Source: Candidatus Bathyarchaeia archaeon
GTDB lineage: Archaea; Thermoproteota; Bathyarchaeia; Bathyarchaeales; Bathycorpusculaceae
DNA length: 64,000 nt
Direction: 5' to 3'
NCBI GenBank assembly: GCA_041447175.1
Contig: CP166960.1
Span: 2,124,519-2,188,518, forward strand
Shown: positions 8,436 to 17,812 of the stretch, in pieces
Numbering within the stretch: position 1 is the stretch's first letter
Layout: each line of letters opens with the position of its first letter
Notes under the pieces: model-generated
The model's database searches: none
What the model saw: the letters and a program-made list of their open reading frames with translations, nothing else
What the model was told of the DNA's origin: nothing
Position numbers and translations under genes: made by a program

Positions 8436-9626
8436 ATGAAAAACCCTATAGCAAAAGACATCTACTGGGTTGGCGCGGTAGATTACAACATCCGCGACTT
8501 TCATGGTTACATAACCAGCCGTGGCAGCACCTACAACGCCTACCTAATTTTAGACGACAAAAACGTGCTTGTCGACACGGTTAAGCACACCTTCAGCGAT
8601 GACCTCATCAGACACATCTGTGAAGTCATTGACCCCGCAAAACTTGACTACATCATCGTCAACCATGTCGAAATGGATCATTCAAGCAGCCTGCCCAAAA
8701 TTGCTCAACTAGCCAAAAACGCCACAATCATCGCCTCCGCACGCGGCAAAGAAGCCCTCATTGACCACTACGGACAAGACTTTGCTAACGTGCAAACTGT
8801 CAAGTCCGGCGACACCCTCAAAATCGGCAGCCGCACCCTCAGTTTCTTGGAGGCACCTATGCTGCACTGGCCAGACAGCATGTTCACCTACATAGTGGAA
8901 GATAAAATTCTCATGCCTAACGACGCCTTCGGGCAGCACCTAGCCTCTGGCGAACGCTTCAACGACCAAGTGGACCAGCACATTCTCATGGAGGAGGCGC
9001 AGAAGTACTACGCCAACATACTCATGCTGCTGGGACCGCTGGTGGCTAAAAAAATCCAAGAAGTCGTCAAAATGGGCTTGCCTATAGATATGATTGCTCC
9101 AAGCCACGGCATCATCTGGCGCAAAGACCCCACCAAAATTATCCAAGCCTACGCTGACTGGGCAGCAGGCAAAGCCAAAAACAAAATCGTAATTGTCTAC
9201 GACACGATGTGGGGTAGCACCGACAAAATGGCCCGTTCCATAGCTGAAGGAGCCGTTAGTCAAGACGTCGAAGTCAAAGTGTGCAAGCTCCGCGCCTCAG
9301 ACAACACTGAAGCCATGACTGAAATCCTCGATGCGAAAGCTGTCATTGTGGGTTCCCCCACGCTTAACAACGGCATGTTCCCCACCGTCGGAGCCTTCCT
9401 AACCTACGCCACTGGCCTTAAACCCAAAGACAAACTTTGGAGCTTTTTTGGCAGCTTCGGCTGGGGAGGTGGAGCAGTCCGCGCCATGACCGAGACAGCA
9501 CGTAAAGCAGGCTTTGAAATCCACGAGGCGGACTTGCAAATCAAGTACGTGCCCACCCATGAAGCGTTGCAACGGTGCTTTGAGTTAGGCAAGCAGATAG
9601 CCGCCGAAATTAAAGCCAAACCCTAA
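8436..9626 (+). CDS. fprA: Flavodiiron protein (A-type flavoprotein, O2/NO reductase)
   Basis: 396 aa. The N-terminal metallo-beta-lactamase-like domain shows the diiron ligands: HVEMDH (about residues 82-87), the His of APMLHWPDS, the Asp of NDAFGQH and the His of APSHGIIWR. The C-terminal flavodoxin domain starts near residue 252 with VYDTMWGSTDKMA for FMN phosphate binding. In methanogens the family reduces O2 to water with F420H2 as donor, which would suit the F420 gene (cofD) in this window. GGAG before the ATG; probably cotranscribed with OsmC. Confidence 0.93.
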   Translation: MKNPIAKDIYWVGAVDYNIRDFHGYITSRGSTYNAYLILDDKNVLVDTVKHTFSDDLIRHICEVIDPAKLDYIIVNHVEMDHSSSLPKIAQLAKNATIIASARGKEALIDHYGQDFANVQTVKSGDTLKIGSRTLSFLEAPMLHWPDSMFTYIVEDKILMPNDAFGQHLASGERFNDQVDQHILMEEAQKYYANILMLLGPLVAKKIQEVVKMGLPIDMIAPSHGIIWRKDPTKIIQAYADWAAGKAKNKIVIVYDTMWGSTDKMARSIAEGAVSQDVEVKVCKLRASDNTEAMTEILDAKAVIVGSPTLNNGMFPTVGAFLTYATGLKPKDKLWSFFGSFGWGGGAVRAMTETARKAGFEIHEADLQIKYVPTHEALQRCFELGKQIAAEIKAKP

Positions 9627-9638
9627 CCTCCTTTTTTG

Positions 9639-10193
9639 TTAGTATTGTATGCCTTTTGTAGGCTCGAATTTTTCGGGCATTTTTACGTCTTGGACTATGT
9701 TGACAAAGTCAGCGCGTTCCAAAAGCGCCTTTGCCGCGTATCTGCCTGTCAGAACCACCGTCGTCTCCTTTGGCACATGACTAAGCAACTCAAGCACCCG
9801 CCCCACAGGCAGCAGCCCCCAATGTACCGCCAAGTTCACCTCATCCAAAACTAGCAACGCAGGCTGCCTCTCCTGCATCACGCCTGCCGCAAACGCCAAC
9901 GCATCCTCGGCTAACTCGCGGTCGCGGTCAGTGACGGCTTCCACTTGGAATTTTTCGCCTCCAAAATCCACCGTCCGCGACTCTGTTCCCAGCCAAACAT
10001 CTCGCCCAAACGCGTAAATCTCGTACAGGTCACCCAGTCGCTGCCTCACCAGAAACTCACCTGTATCTTGCCGCCACTTACAGAACTGCACAATCACCAC
10101 CCGTTTACCGTGCCCCACCGTGCGCAATGCCAATCCGAGCGCGTTGGCGGTTTTGCCTCCGCCTGTACCTGTGTACAAGTAAACGTAACCCAA
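9639..10193 (-). CDS. ATP:corrinoid adenosyltransferase (CobA/BtuR type)
   Basis: About 184 aa. A P-loop near the N-terminus reads YTGTGGGKTANALG, a variant of the family's usual GNGKGKT. LLVLDEVNLAVHWG is the Walker B-like stretch and VVLTGR the closing strand. It transfers the adenosyl group of ATP to cob(I)alamin. I chose the TTG at 10193, because a perfect AGGAGG (10201-10206) stands seven nt before it and overlaps the stop of the upstream nrdJ. The longer GTG start at 10238 would run inside nrdJ. The coupling to a B12-dependent reductase fits its role: it makes that enzyme's cofactor. Confidence 0.88.
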   Translation of the reverse strand: MGYVYLYTGTGGGKTANALGLALRTVGHGKRVVIVQFCKWRQDTGEFLVRQRLGDLYEIYAFGRDVWLGTESRTVDFGGEKFQVEAVTDRDRELAEDALAFAAGVMQERQPALLVLDEVNLAVHWGLLPVGRVLELLSHVPKETTVVLTGRYAAKALLERADFVNIVQDVKMPEKFEPTKGIQY

Positions 10194-10204
10194 GCTGACG
10201 CCTC

Positions 10205-12295
10205 CTACGAGGGGAAGGGGCAGTTTCGGGTTGGACACCCACCTGCATACTCAGCATGCACGGAAACAAAGGTGCCCTCTTTGGCTTGGATTTCGCCCAC
10301 GTAAAGCACCTGCTCGGGTTTGCTGCCGTAACGGAAAACCGTAACCCCTTTACATTTGAGTTTCCAAGCCAAATCAAACACTTCGCGCACGTCGGCGTCT
10401 TTGGCGTGGTTGGGTAGATTGACCGTTTTGCTAACCGCGTTGTCGGTGCTTTTCTGAAAAGCCGCCTGCGTCTTCACATGCCACTCAGGCGCGATATCCA
10501 AAGCTGTGACGAAGAGTCGTTTAACTTCGTCGGGGACGCCGTGAATTTTCTGAACTGAACCAGTACGCGCGATTTCCTCAAGCAGTTTGGCACTGTAGAA
10601 ACCCTTCTGTTTTGCCATCTCTTCAAAGAGGGGGTTGGTTTCAAACAGCCGTGCGCCGCCTAGCACGTTGCGCATAAAAGACACGGCAAAGAGGGGTTCG
10701 ATGCCTGAGCTGCAGCCTGCGAGGATGCTTATGGTGCCAGTTGGGGCAACGGTGGTTACGGTTGCGTTGCGAAACGCTGTGTGGTTGGGTTCCCATCGGC
10801 TGCCCACGAAGTTAGGGAACGACCCCCGTTTTTGCCCGATTTCTATGGATTTCTTTTTAGCCTCCTCCTCAATGAAAGCCATAACTTGTTCGGCAATTCT
10901 AAGCGCATGGTCAGAATCGTAAGCAACCCCCAACAGGATAAGCATGTCGGCGTAGCCCATGACGCCTAAACCGATTTTACGGTTTGCCTTGGTGATGGCT
11001 TCAATCTCTTTGAGCGGGTAAACATTGGCGTCTATGACGTTATCCAGAAAATGCACTGCATTATACACGGTCATCCGAAGCTTCTCCCAGTTCACCTCCC
11101 CGTTTTCCACCATCTTTGAAAGGTTAATGGAGCCCAGATTGCAGCTTTCGTAGGGAAGAAGGGGGAGTTCGCCGCAGGGGTTGGTTGCGCTTATCACGCC
11201 GATTTGGGGGGTTGGGTTGTGCCAGTTAATTTCGTCGATGAAGATTAAGCCGGGGTCACCGCTTGCCCACGCTGAATGCGCAATCAACTGCCAGACTTCG
11301 CGGGCTTCAAGCTTCTTGACTTTTTCGTCGTTGCGGGGATTCACCAAAGAATACTCGCTGTCCTCTTCCAGCGCCTTAAGGAACGCGTCAGTGACTGCCA
11401 CAGACACGTTAAAGTTGGTCAGCAAGGTTGGGTTCTGCTTTGCCGTTATGAACTCTAAAATGTCAGGGTGATCCACACGCAGAATTGCCATCATGGCGCC
11501 TCGGCGTTTGCCACCTGCCTTTATGACTTCAGTTGCGGCATCAAAAACCCGCATGAAACTGACTGGCCCTGAGGCTACGCCTTTGGTGGAGCCAACGATG
11601 TCACCGCGGGGTCTAAGCCTTGAGAAGTCAAAGCCTACCCCGCCGCCTGTTTGCTCGATGAGCGCCATGTGTTTGACTGCGGTGAAGATGCTTTCCAAGG
11701 AATCGTCTACGGGGAGGACAAAGCAGGCGGATAGCTGCCCTATGCGGGTGCCCGCATTGAATAGGGTGGGAGTGTTGGGTAGAAATTCAAGTTTTGCCAT
11801 CAGGTCATAGAAGACTTGCTCGCTCTCGACGGGGTCATCACCGTAGCGGGCATCGACTTTGGCGATGGCTTTGGCAACCCGTTCAAAAAGTTTAGTGGGG
11901 GTTTCAAGAAGGGTTCCGTGTTCGTCTCGTAAAAGGTACCGAGCTTTAAGAACCTCCATGGCGTTCACCGTCAGTTTCGGCTGCACCCCCAAAAGGCTCC
12001 GTAGGCGTCGCAGTTCCTCTTTTTTCTTTCGAAACTCCTCGTAGGCTAACGCTATTTTCTCGTAGCCTTCCTTTTTCAGAACCTCAATCACGATGTCCTG
12101 CACATTCTCAACGGAAGGCGTTTTCTCAGTGTACCGTTCCGAAATTAACTTGACCACTTCGTGGGTGATTTTTTGGGCTTTGTTGCCTTCTCCTAACTCA
12201 ACTGCCAAAAATGCTTTGTAGAGGGCATTCTTTATTCGGTCAGCATCAAAATCTACGATTCTGCCGTCTCTTTTTAGAATCTTGCCCGAAAACAT
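10205..12295 (-). CDS. nrdJ: Adenosylcobalamin-dependent (class II) ribonucleoside-diphosphate reductase
   Basis: About 696 aa. It opens with an ATP-cone ([20 protein letters not shown]). The active-site elements of class II NrdJ follow: [29 protein letters not shown] and [17 protein letters not shown]. The C-terminal redox pair is CPTRNC. It makes deoxyribonucleotides using a cobalamin-derived thiyl radical and needs no oxygen. The ATG at 12295 is preferred over one 48 nt further out, because the ATP-cone follows directly and TTTATATC about 33 nt ahead acts as TATA box. The corrinoid adenosyltransferase gene follows with overlapping signals. Confidence 0.95.
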   Translation of the reverse strand: MFSGKILKRDGRIVDFDADRIKNALYKAFLAVELGEGNKAQKITHEVVKLISERYTEKTPSVENVQDIVIEVLKKEGYEKIALAYEEFRKKKEELRRLRSLLGVQPKLTVNAMEVLKARYLLRDEHGTLLETPTKLFERVAKAIAKVDARYGDDPVESEQVFYDLMAKLEFLPNTPTLFNAGTRIGQLSACFVLPVDDSLESIFTAVKHMALIEQTGGGVGFDFSRLRPRGDIVGSTKGVASGPVSFMRVFDAATEVIKAGGKRRGAMMAILRVDHPDILEFITAKQNPTLLTNFNVSVAVTDAFLKALEEDSEYSLVNPRNDEKVKKLEAREVWQLIAHSAWASGDPGLIFIDEINWHNPTPQIGVISATNPCGELPLLPYESCNLGSINLSKMVENGEVNWEKLRMTVYNAVHFLDNVIDANVYPLKEIEAITKANRKIGLGVMGYADMLILLGVAYDSDHALRIAEQVMAFIEEEAKKKSIEIGQKRGSFPNFVGSRWEPNHTAFRNATVTTVAPTGTISILAGCSSGIEPLFAVSFMRNVLGGARLFETNPLFEEMAKQKGFYSAKLLEEIARTGSVQKIHGVPDEVKRLFVTALDIAPEWHVKTQAAFQKSTDNAVSKTVNLPNHAKDADVREVFDLAWKLKCKGVTVFRYGSKPEQVLYVGEIQAKEGTFVSVHAEYAGGCPTRNCPFPS

Positions 12296-12488
12296 ACGCA
12301 CAAACCAATTAATTCTTCTCAGGTGGTGATATAAAGGTTTCAAACCCGCCGACGGACATCGGTTAGGGGATAAAAAGAAAGGGGCAGCTAAATTAGCGCT
12401 GAGTTTCTCGAGAGTTCCGTTTGTGAAAACCTTAATTAAACAGTAATACTTTTTTAAAGAAACGTAACACTAATGGGGCACATAGTAC

Positions 12489-12719
12489 ATGTCGGACTTA
12501 ATTAGCAGGGAAAAACTCAAAGAAAAAGAACTTGAACACCTATTTGAGGGCATAAACGGAGAAATTGCTCTGTTAACCGCCACCGCAAAATTCGACTATA
12601 ACCTGCGAAAAACCACCGAAAACGACCTTAAAATAAAACTAGCCTACATTGAGGACACAACAAAAATCGCGGAGCTACTAAAAAACCGGATGACTCTTCT
12701 GTGGAAAACCACGAGTTAA
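12489..12719 (+). CDS. Small charged helical protein, unknown function
   Basis: 76 aa, rich in Lys, Glu and Leu, predicted largely alpha-helical (REKLKEKELEHLFEGINGEI; KTTENDLKIKLAYIEDTTKI) and possibly a short coiled coil. No Cys, no membrane segment and no family that I recognise. The ATG start and codon use look like the neighbouring genes, and no other gene occupies this interval. It stands alone between nrdJ (opposite strand) and the VIT-like gene. Confidence 0.5.
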   Translation: MSDLISREKLKEKELEHLFEGINGEIALLTATAKFDYNLRKTTENDLKIKLAYIEDTTKIAELLKNRMTLLWKTTS

Positions 12720-12811
12720 CCCCGAACAACAATAAATCTGTTTTTTGCATACACAAAGTTATTATTTCAAGTTTTAGAATTTACTGTTGATTATCATTGG
12801 TGACTTATTGA

Positions 12812-13672
12812 GTGTCCTTTGAAATCCAAGAATTGCCCGACGTTATTAAAGTCATCCTCCTGCTGCACCTCAGTAAAGGAAAAACCGCCCAAAAAACTGA
12901 ACTAAAACGCAGATTAGACAAAGTCTGCTCCAGCCTTGCCTGCATCGACATGAACGAGTTAGAGAAAGCTCTCAAAGAAATGGCCGCCGAAGGGCTAATC
13001 ATCCTAAACGATAGCTCTGTGCAACTCACCGATCAAGGGCTTAGGCTGGGCAAGGAATGGCAAAGCCTGCTTATGAAAAAAGAGCCCATCCTTGAGGTGG
13101 TGGCGGGTTTAGTTGACGGTTCTATAACCAGCTTGGTTGTTATCCTCTCAGCCTTCATCTCCACCCTCACTGGCAGCGCAGCGCTTTCAGGGACAAGCAC
13201 GGTTATTTTTGCGGCGTTTCTAACTCTGACAGCCGTAGCCATAACCAACTTTTCCAGCTTCTTTCTGGGCGGAGTCACCGAAGACCTTGCCGACATATTG
13301 ACGCTGCAGAACTTGATGAACTTTAGCTTAAGCGATATCCCTGACAAAAAAGAACGCGACAAATCACTTATGCTGGTCAAAAAACTCTTCCTCGTGCTGG
13401 ATAAGGAGATTCACAGTGCAAACCTGTATGCCGCAGCCATAGTCATGGCAACAACCTTCATAGCGGGCAGCATCCCAATCGCGACGTTTCTGCTTCTACC
13501 CTACCCCATCAACATGGTGTTGTCGTTATCCATTGTTGCCGCCATCGCAGGCATCTTCCTAGTACGCTACCGTTCCAAGAAGACCCGCGTCCACTGGAAA
13601 GTCACGCTGATGGAAACCTTAGCCATCGTTGCCTTAGCCACAGTTGCCTCGGTGGTTCTGGGCTTAGTTTAA
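12812..13672 (+). CDS. Winged-helix domain fused to VIT1/CCC1-like membrane transporter
   Basis: 286 aa from a GTG start. Residues 1-85 look like a winged helix (VIKVILLLHLSKGKTAQ, then LEKALKEMAAEGLIIL and a beta wing ending TDQGLRLGKEW). Residue 90 onward is a membrane domain resembling VIT1/CCC1 Fe/Mn transporters: VVAGLVDGSITSLVVILSA in helix 1, a polar middle with many acidic residues (VTEDLADILTLQNLM), then three more helices with AGSIPIATFLLLPYP. The combination suggests a transporter with a built-in nucleic-acid-binding or sensing domain; the function is not known. It overlaps the convergent CoA-binding gene by 4 nt. Confidence 0.7.
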   Translation: MSFEIQELPDVIKVILLLHLSKGKTAQKTELKRRLDKVCSSLACIDMNELEKALKEMAAEGLIILNDSSVQLTDQGLRLGKEWQSLLMKKEPILEVVAGLVDGSITSLVVILSAFISTLTGSAALSGTSTVIFAAFLTLTAVAITNFSSFFLGGVTEDLADILTLQNLMNFSLSDIPDKKERDKSLMLVKKLFLVLDKEIHSANLYAAAIVMATTFIAGSIPIATFLLLPYPINMVLSLSIVAAIAGIFLVRYRSKKTRVHWKVTLMETLAIVALATVASVVLGLV

Positions 13673-14097
13673 CCTTGAAGATGCCGATGCTCCACCATCA
13701 TACACCGGTCCATAACCACCACTAAGCCAGCATCACGCGCTGCTTCCGCTGCCTTCTCGTTGACGATGCCTGACTGCATCCAAACCACAAACGGCTGTTC
13801 AAACGTTTTCCTGAGCTTTATTGCCTCATCAACTATGGGCGGCACCTCTGTTGCGGGGCGAAAAATGTCAACGACTTCGATGGTTTTCTGAAGTTCTTCT
13901 GGAATAGCAGACAATGTGGGGTAGCTTTTTTCGCCCAAAACCTCATCCGTAAACGGGTTCACAGGAATCACGTGGTAGGCGTGCCCTTTTAGGTAGGCGG
14001 CTACGGCGCGGCTGGGTTTGCCAACCTCACGTGAAAGCCCAACCACCGCAACAACATGATATTTCTCCAGAATCTCGCGAATTTGGTTTTGACTCAA
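13669..14097 (-). CDS. CoA-binding domain protein (YccU-like)
   Basis: 142 aa, a single Rossmann-type CoA_binding_2 domain: VVAVVGLSREVGKPS in the glycine-rich nucleotide loop, HVIPVNPFTDEVLGEKSYPTL in the second strand, and VDIFRP followed by VWMQSGIVNEKAAE. Family members bind CoA but their reaction is mostly unknown. The start is TTG at 14097 with GGGAG a few nt before it. Confidence 0.85.
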   Translation of the reverse strand: MSQNQIREILEKYHVVAVVGLSREVGKPSRAVAAYLKGHAYHVIPVNPFTDEVLGEKSYPTLSAIPEELQKTIEVVDIFRPATEVPPIVDEAIKLRKTFEQPFVVWMQSGIVNEKAAEAARDAGLVVVMDRCMMVEHRHLQG

Positions 14098-14164
14098 AAC
14101 ACTCCCACCCTAAACTGACTACAAAAACCGCATCCACACTTAAAAGAAGTTACGGAAAAAACGG

Positions 14165-15103
14165 CTAAGGCATGCCGCTAAGTTTAAGCTCAAAGAAGTT
14201 TTCCTGCCCGCTGCGCAAAGCAAACACACGCACGCTGTCACCGACTTTGTGTTTTCGGATTTCCCGCAACAAATCGTCTATGCCGCGGGTTTCCACGTTA
14301 TCCACTTCTAGAATAATGTCGCCCTCCGCCATGCCCGCACTTTCCGCGGGGCTACCCCCTGCAACTTTGGTGACCAACACGCCGTGTCCCACGGGAAACC
14401 CGTAGTAGCGGGCAATTGCCACAGTCAGCGTCAAGCCCACTACGCCCAGCCAGGGACGTTTGCTTTCGCCTTGAGTGAGGATGTCAGTGGTGCAAAGTTT
14501 TGCCAAATTGATGGGGATAGCGAATCCGATGCCTTGGGCAAAGGGTATAATTGCTGTGCTTATAGCGACGATTCTGCCATCCAAATCCACCAGTGGACCA
14601 CCACTGTTGCCAGGGTTAATTGCTGCGTCGGTTTGAACGAGGTTCTCGATGAGGCCGCGGTCGGATTGTATGGTTCGGTTTAGGGCGCTAATGACGCCTG
14701 AAGTTACGGTGGGTCCACCGGTTAAGCCGAAAGGGTTGCCAATGGCGTAGACGCGTTGCCCCACTTTGAGGTTGTCAGAATCACCCAACTCTGCCGAAGA
14801 AAGCTCGCCCGCGCTAACTTTTACAACGGCGATGTCTCGTGCAACACAGGAACCCACGATGGTGCCTTCGATGACTTGGTTGTTGTAGAGGGTGACGTTG
14901 ATTTTTTGTGCGCCGCCCACAACATGGTGGTTAGTGAGGATTAAGCCTTCGTCAGCGTCGAATATGGTGCCGGAGCCCATGCCTGAAATGGGGACTGCTT
15001 GGTAGAAGATGTTATGAACCAGCCGTACGGTGCTTATGTTAACTACGCTTTTGGTGGCTTTTTCGATGACTTCTAGAACTTTTTTTTCGTCGTAAACGGA
15101 CAA
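14165..15103 (-). CDS. HtrA/DegP-like trypsin-fold protease with PDZ domain
   Basis: 312 aa. The protease domain holds the full catalytic triad: His in LTNHHVVGG, Asp in ARDIAVVKV and Ser in INPGNSGGPL. One PDZ domain follows (residues about 225-305: GFPVGHGVLVTKVAGGSPAE, GDIILEVDNVETRG). Unlike most HtrA proteins it has no signal peptide or N-terminal membrane helix, so it probably works in the cytoplasm. TTG start at 15103, with GAGGAG about 9 nt upstream. Confidence 0.92.
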   Translation of the reverse strand: MSVYDEKKVLEVIEKATKSVVNISTVRLVHNIFYQAVPISGMGSGTIFDADEGLILTNHHVVGGAQKINVTLYNNQVIEGTIVGSCVARDIAVVKVSAGELSSAELGDSDNLKVGQRVYAIGNPFGLTGGPTVTSGVISALNRTIQSDRGLIENLVQTDAAINPGNSGGPLVDLDGRIVAISTAIIPFAQGIGFAIPINLAKLCTTDILTQGESKRPWLGVVGLTLTVAIARYYGFPVGHGVLVTKVAGGSPAESAGMAEGDIILEVDNVETRGIDDLLREIRKHKVGDSVRVFALRSGQENFFELKLSGMP

Positions 15104-15157
15104 AGGGAAGCGCTCCTCGACATGAGTTTGGAGGGCAGTTTAATAAATCTTCAACTG

Positions 15158-15535
15158 TTAGGGGTCTTGGCAGAAGGTGCAGCTTTCAATTGGGGGTTTT
15201 TGGTTCTGTTGGCAAAGGGAGCACATTAAGCCTTTGTTTCGGATTATGGTGCAGGCTTGGCAGAACAGTTTCATAACCGCCGCGTGCTGAACGGGATTGG
15301 ACAGCAACAACGGAATCATCTTTTCGGCTATTGTTCGAATTTCAGGTATGTCGCCGATGAGTATGGCTGAGCCGCGGATTTTTTTGTTGTATTTGCTAAC
15401 TGCTGATTGGGTTACACCCAGAATCTGAGCAACTTGGCTTTCTTTGAGGTTGTGTTTTTCGATGAGGGTTTGGGCTAGGAGAGCGCGTACAGCTGGTGAA
15501 ACGGTTTTTACGGCGACTTCGCAGGGCGTGAGCAA
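15158..15535 (-). CDS. HTH transcriptional regulator with C-terminal zinc ribbon (COG2522-like)
   Basis: 125 aa. It begins with the conserved LTPCEVAVKTVSPAVRALLA, then a helix-turn-helix ESQVAQILGVTQSAVSKY. The C-terminal third has paired cysteines (FCQAC, CSLC, CTFC), a likely zinc ribbon. This matches a family of archaeal predicted regulators whose targets are unknown. TTG start at 15535; a strong TATA (TTTAAATATAT on the minus strand, 15567-15577) stands ahead. Confidence 0.8.
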   Translation of the reverse strand: MLTPCEVAVKTVSPAVRALLAQTLIEKHNLKESQVAQILGVTQSAVSKYNKKIRGSAILIGDIPEIRTIAEKMIPLLLSNPVQHAAVMKLFCQACTIIRNKGLMCSLCQQNQKPPIESCTFCQDP

Positions 15536-15566
15536 ATTTCCACCAGATATGGTAATCTGTTGGGAA

Positions 15567-15612
15567 AATATATTTAAACATGCCGTATGTCATGTACTTT
15601 ATGACGTATGTC
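15567..15612. promoter_or_regulatory. TATA box with flanking direct repeats between two regulator genes
   Basis: TTTAAATATAT (minus strand) is the TATA element of the HTH gene. Just upstream lie two identical octamers CGTATGTC (15584-15591 and 15605-15612), 21 bp apart or two helical turns. The first is also part of a near-perfect inverted repeat CGTATGTCAT / ATGACGTATG. This looks like an operator for one of the two divergent regulators. Confidence 0.55.
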
Positions 15613-15695
15613 TGGACGGGTACTCTCCTCTGATTCCTATATCTCCCAACCGACTTTTAACCCGCCAGACAACGCCAACAAGGAAAGACCGCCCA

Positions 15696-16628
15696 ATGAA
15701 GACCCAAGAAACATTCAGCGAAAGAGGCGTAACAGAAATTCTCCACTCTTTAGACCAAAAATGCAAGAACTGCGCCCCCGTTTCCCCGCTTGAATGCATC
15801 ACCAACTGCAAAGTTTGGAAACTTCGAAACGAATTCCGCATGCTCTGCGAAACCATGGAGAACCCCACCTTCATGAAGGACCTCCTCAACGTCCTTAAAA
15901 ATGACACCCGCATCGCCATCCTGCAAACCATAACCAAAGGGCACTATTCCATGGGTAAACTGCAGCAGGAACTCAAAAAAGCAGGCTACCTCCACAGTCA
16001 AGAAACCATATCCGAAGAGTACCTCCAACCCCTGCTAAACGTTGGCTTAGCAGCTGAAGCCCACGACCAATTCTACGCCACAAACTTCGGCGGCAGACTC
16101 ACCAGCCTAATCGAGAACCTGCCCGAATTCACCGACGTTCTGCCCTCACACAGCGAATGCCACGAAGAAAACATACTCACCACACTGCTTGACGGCCCAA
16201 AAACCTTTGAAGACATCAAAGGGTTTGTTCCCGCAAAGATTGTCTCCCGCATCCTGAAGCGGCTCAAAACGACAGGGTTAATATCCACCCCGAAAGAAAG
16301 GGACTACATTTTCTTCTTCAAATCAAAACGCGACCCCGCAAAAGAAACACTGGCAACCACTGAGAACAGAATTTACAACGACATCCCTGAAGAGGGAATA
16401 TCCGCCAAACGGCTCTCCCAGAAAACAGGTCTTTCCCTGCGCAGAACCTACAAGTACCTGCGTGGTTTAAAAGGGAAAAAACTGGTCTTCGCCAGAAAAA
16501 CCCCCAAAACGTACACCTTGACCGAAAGGGGCGAACGACTCGCATGGCTACTCAAAGAACTGCACAAAATAGTTGACGAAACCGTCAGTTTCTCCGAAGA
16601 ATTCGCCAAACAAAGAGAAAACTCGTAA
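15696..16628 (+). CDS. Multi-domain winged-helix regulator with N-terminal Cys cluster
   Basis: 310 aa from ATG 15696, with AAGGAAAG 10-15 nt upstream. A longer frame (from 15444) runs back through the neighbour's promoter and is unlikely. Cysteines CKNC and ECITNC (about residues 22-40) could bind a metal. They are followed by an ArsR-like helix block (FMKDLLNVLKNDTRIAILQT), a second winged helix (ILTTLLDGPKTFEDIKGFV) and a third (ISAKRLSQKTGLSLRRTYKY). Such stacked-HTH proteins are archaeal regulators of unknown targets. Confidence 0.75.
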   Translation: MKTQETFSERGVTEILHSLDQKCKNCAPVSPLECITNCKVWKLRNEFRMLCETMENPTFMKDLLNVLKNDTRIAILQTITKGHYSMGKLQQELKKAGYLHSQETISEEYLQPLLNVGLAAEAHDQFYATNFGGRLTSLIENLPEFTDVLPSHSECHEENILTTLLDGPKTFEDIKGFVPAKIVSRILKRLKTTGLISTPKERDYIFFFKSKRDPAKETLATTENRIYNDIPEEGISAKRLSQKTGLSLRRTYKYLRGLKGKKLVFARKTPKTYTLTERGERLAWLLKELHKIVDETVSFSEEFAKQRENS

Positions 16629-16713
16629 GCACCAACCAAACGCCAAAAAGCGTTTATAGGCTTTGTGCGCCGTGCCCCAAGTTTTACAAACCAAAGAATA
16701 GGAAAATGGTTGT

Positions 16714-17196
16714 TTATCCGCCGGGGGCACCGTGGAAAGGTGATTCTTCCCAGAGGAATTTCCACCAATCTTCCTCAGTGATTGTTTCGCCGCGTACAAT
16801 AATTTCCAGAACTTCTTTTAGCATGGCGTGATGTCGGCGTTCATCCATCAAAATCGAGTTCAAAAGGAAGGCGACTTTCTTGTTTTCGATTGTGGGGAGT
16901 TCATCTTCAAGTTTCTTAATCAGGTCGGCTTCCAGTTTGATGTGTTTTTCTACCAACGCTTTTTGCTGGTCAAGGTTTTCTTGGGTCATGGCTTGGGAAA
17001 CAGTTTCAAGCAGCGTGATGGCAGAGGCGTAGAGTTCCGCATGTTTGGTGGAATCCAACGAGATGCCTTTTAAGACGGCTTTCACGGGGGGGTTGTTTAT
17101 GTTTTTCAGCCCCTCGGTCACGGACTGGACAATTTCGTTTTCGTTCCGAATTTGCTTTTTCATAAATTCAACTAACTTTTCGTTCTGGGAACTCAT
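16714..17196 (-). CDS. Ferritin-like diiron protein (rubrerythrin-related)
   Basis: 160 aa, a four-helix ferritin-like protein. Likely metal ligands are Glu in RNENEIVQ, the Glu/His pair in DSTKHAELY, Glu in KLEADLIKK and the Glu/His pair of MDERRHHAML. No rubredoxin domain. It may handle peroxide or iron. The ATG at 17196 has AGGAGG ten nt upstream; the upstream extension to 17310 overlaps the flavodoxin gene and is rejected. It follows the flavodoxin gene by 31 nt, so the two are probably cotranscribed. Confidence 0.8.
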   Translation of the reverse strand: MSSQNEKLVEFMKKQIRNENEIVQSVTEGLKNINNPPVKAVLKGISLDSTKHAELYASAITLLETVSQAMTQENLDQQKALVEKHIKLEADLIKKLEDELPTIENKKVAFLLNSILMDERRHHAMLKEVLEIIVRGETITEEDWWKFLWEESPFHGAPGG

Positions 17197-17227
17197 AGCT
17201 TGAATCCTCCTATTAGGAACGGGAAGC

Positions 17228-17662
17228 TTAGGGAATAAGGCTTTCGGCAAGGCGTTTTCCGAGTGCTCTGCAGTTATCCAGCGCCTTCTGGTCAGGTGCG
17301 TACTTGGCAAGCAAAGGCCCCTCGGACAGGTTCATTTCGAATTTGTTTTTCATGATTTCCTGAACCAGTTTAGGTGCTTCGCCGCTCCATCCGTAGGACC
17401 CAAAGGTTACGCCAGGTTTACCTTTTAAGGCGACACCTCGAGCTGCGGCTTCTTCGAAAAGCATCTTGATGTCTATGGGCATGTCGTGGTGGTAAGTTGG
17501 GGTTCCCACGGCTATCGCGTCGTAGCTGTTTAAGTCATCAGCTTCGATGAAGTAGTTTATGTCCACTTGGGCGTTGCTTGATTTTGCGCCTTCCGCCACC
17601 GCTTTAGCCATTTTCTCGGTGTTTCCAGTTCTACTGTAAAAGAACACAAGGATTTTCAACAT
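17228..17662 (-). CDS. Flavodoxin
   Basis: 144 aa flavodoxin. The FMN phosphate loop is FYSRTGNTEKMA (residues 8-19). The isoalloxazine loops are GTPTYHHDMP and GSYGWSGEAP. It is a small one- or two-electron carrier. It precedes the ferritin-like gene, to which it may donate electrons (inference). The same type of domain forms the C-terminus of the flavodiiron protein at 8.4-9.6 kb. Confidence 0.9.
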   Translation of the reverse strand: MLKILVFFYSRTGNTEKMAKAVAEGAKSSNAQVDINYFIEADDLNSYDAIAVGTPTYHHDMPIDIKMLFEEAAARGVALKGKPGVTFGSYGWSGEAPKLVQEIMKNKFEMNLSEGPLLAKYAPDQKALDNCRALGKRLAESLIP

Positions 17663-17812
17663 GTACCCCTTCTCAAGTTACCTGAAATAGATAGTGTGAA
17701 AAGAAAATATGAACCTTCCGAGAAAAAACAGCAGAAGACAAAGCGGTTGCAACTGACACGTAGCGAATTGTAGCTGCAAATGTTTAATTTCTGCAAAGGA
17801 GTATGGCTTTCC

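Noticed and set aside
12296-12488. Cobalamin riboswitch ahead of nrdJ
   Set aside because: No B12-box-like sequence was found; the interval holds only a TATA element and AT-rich sequence.
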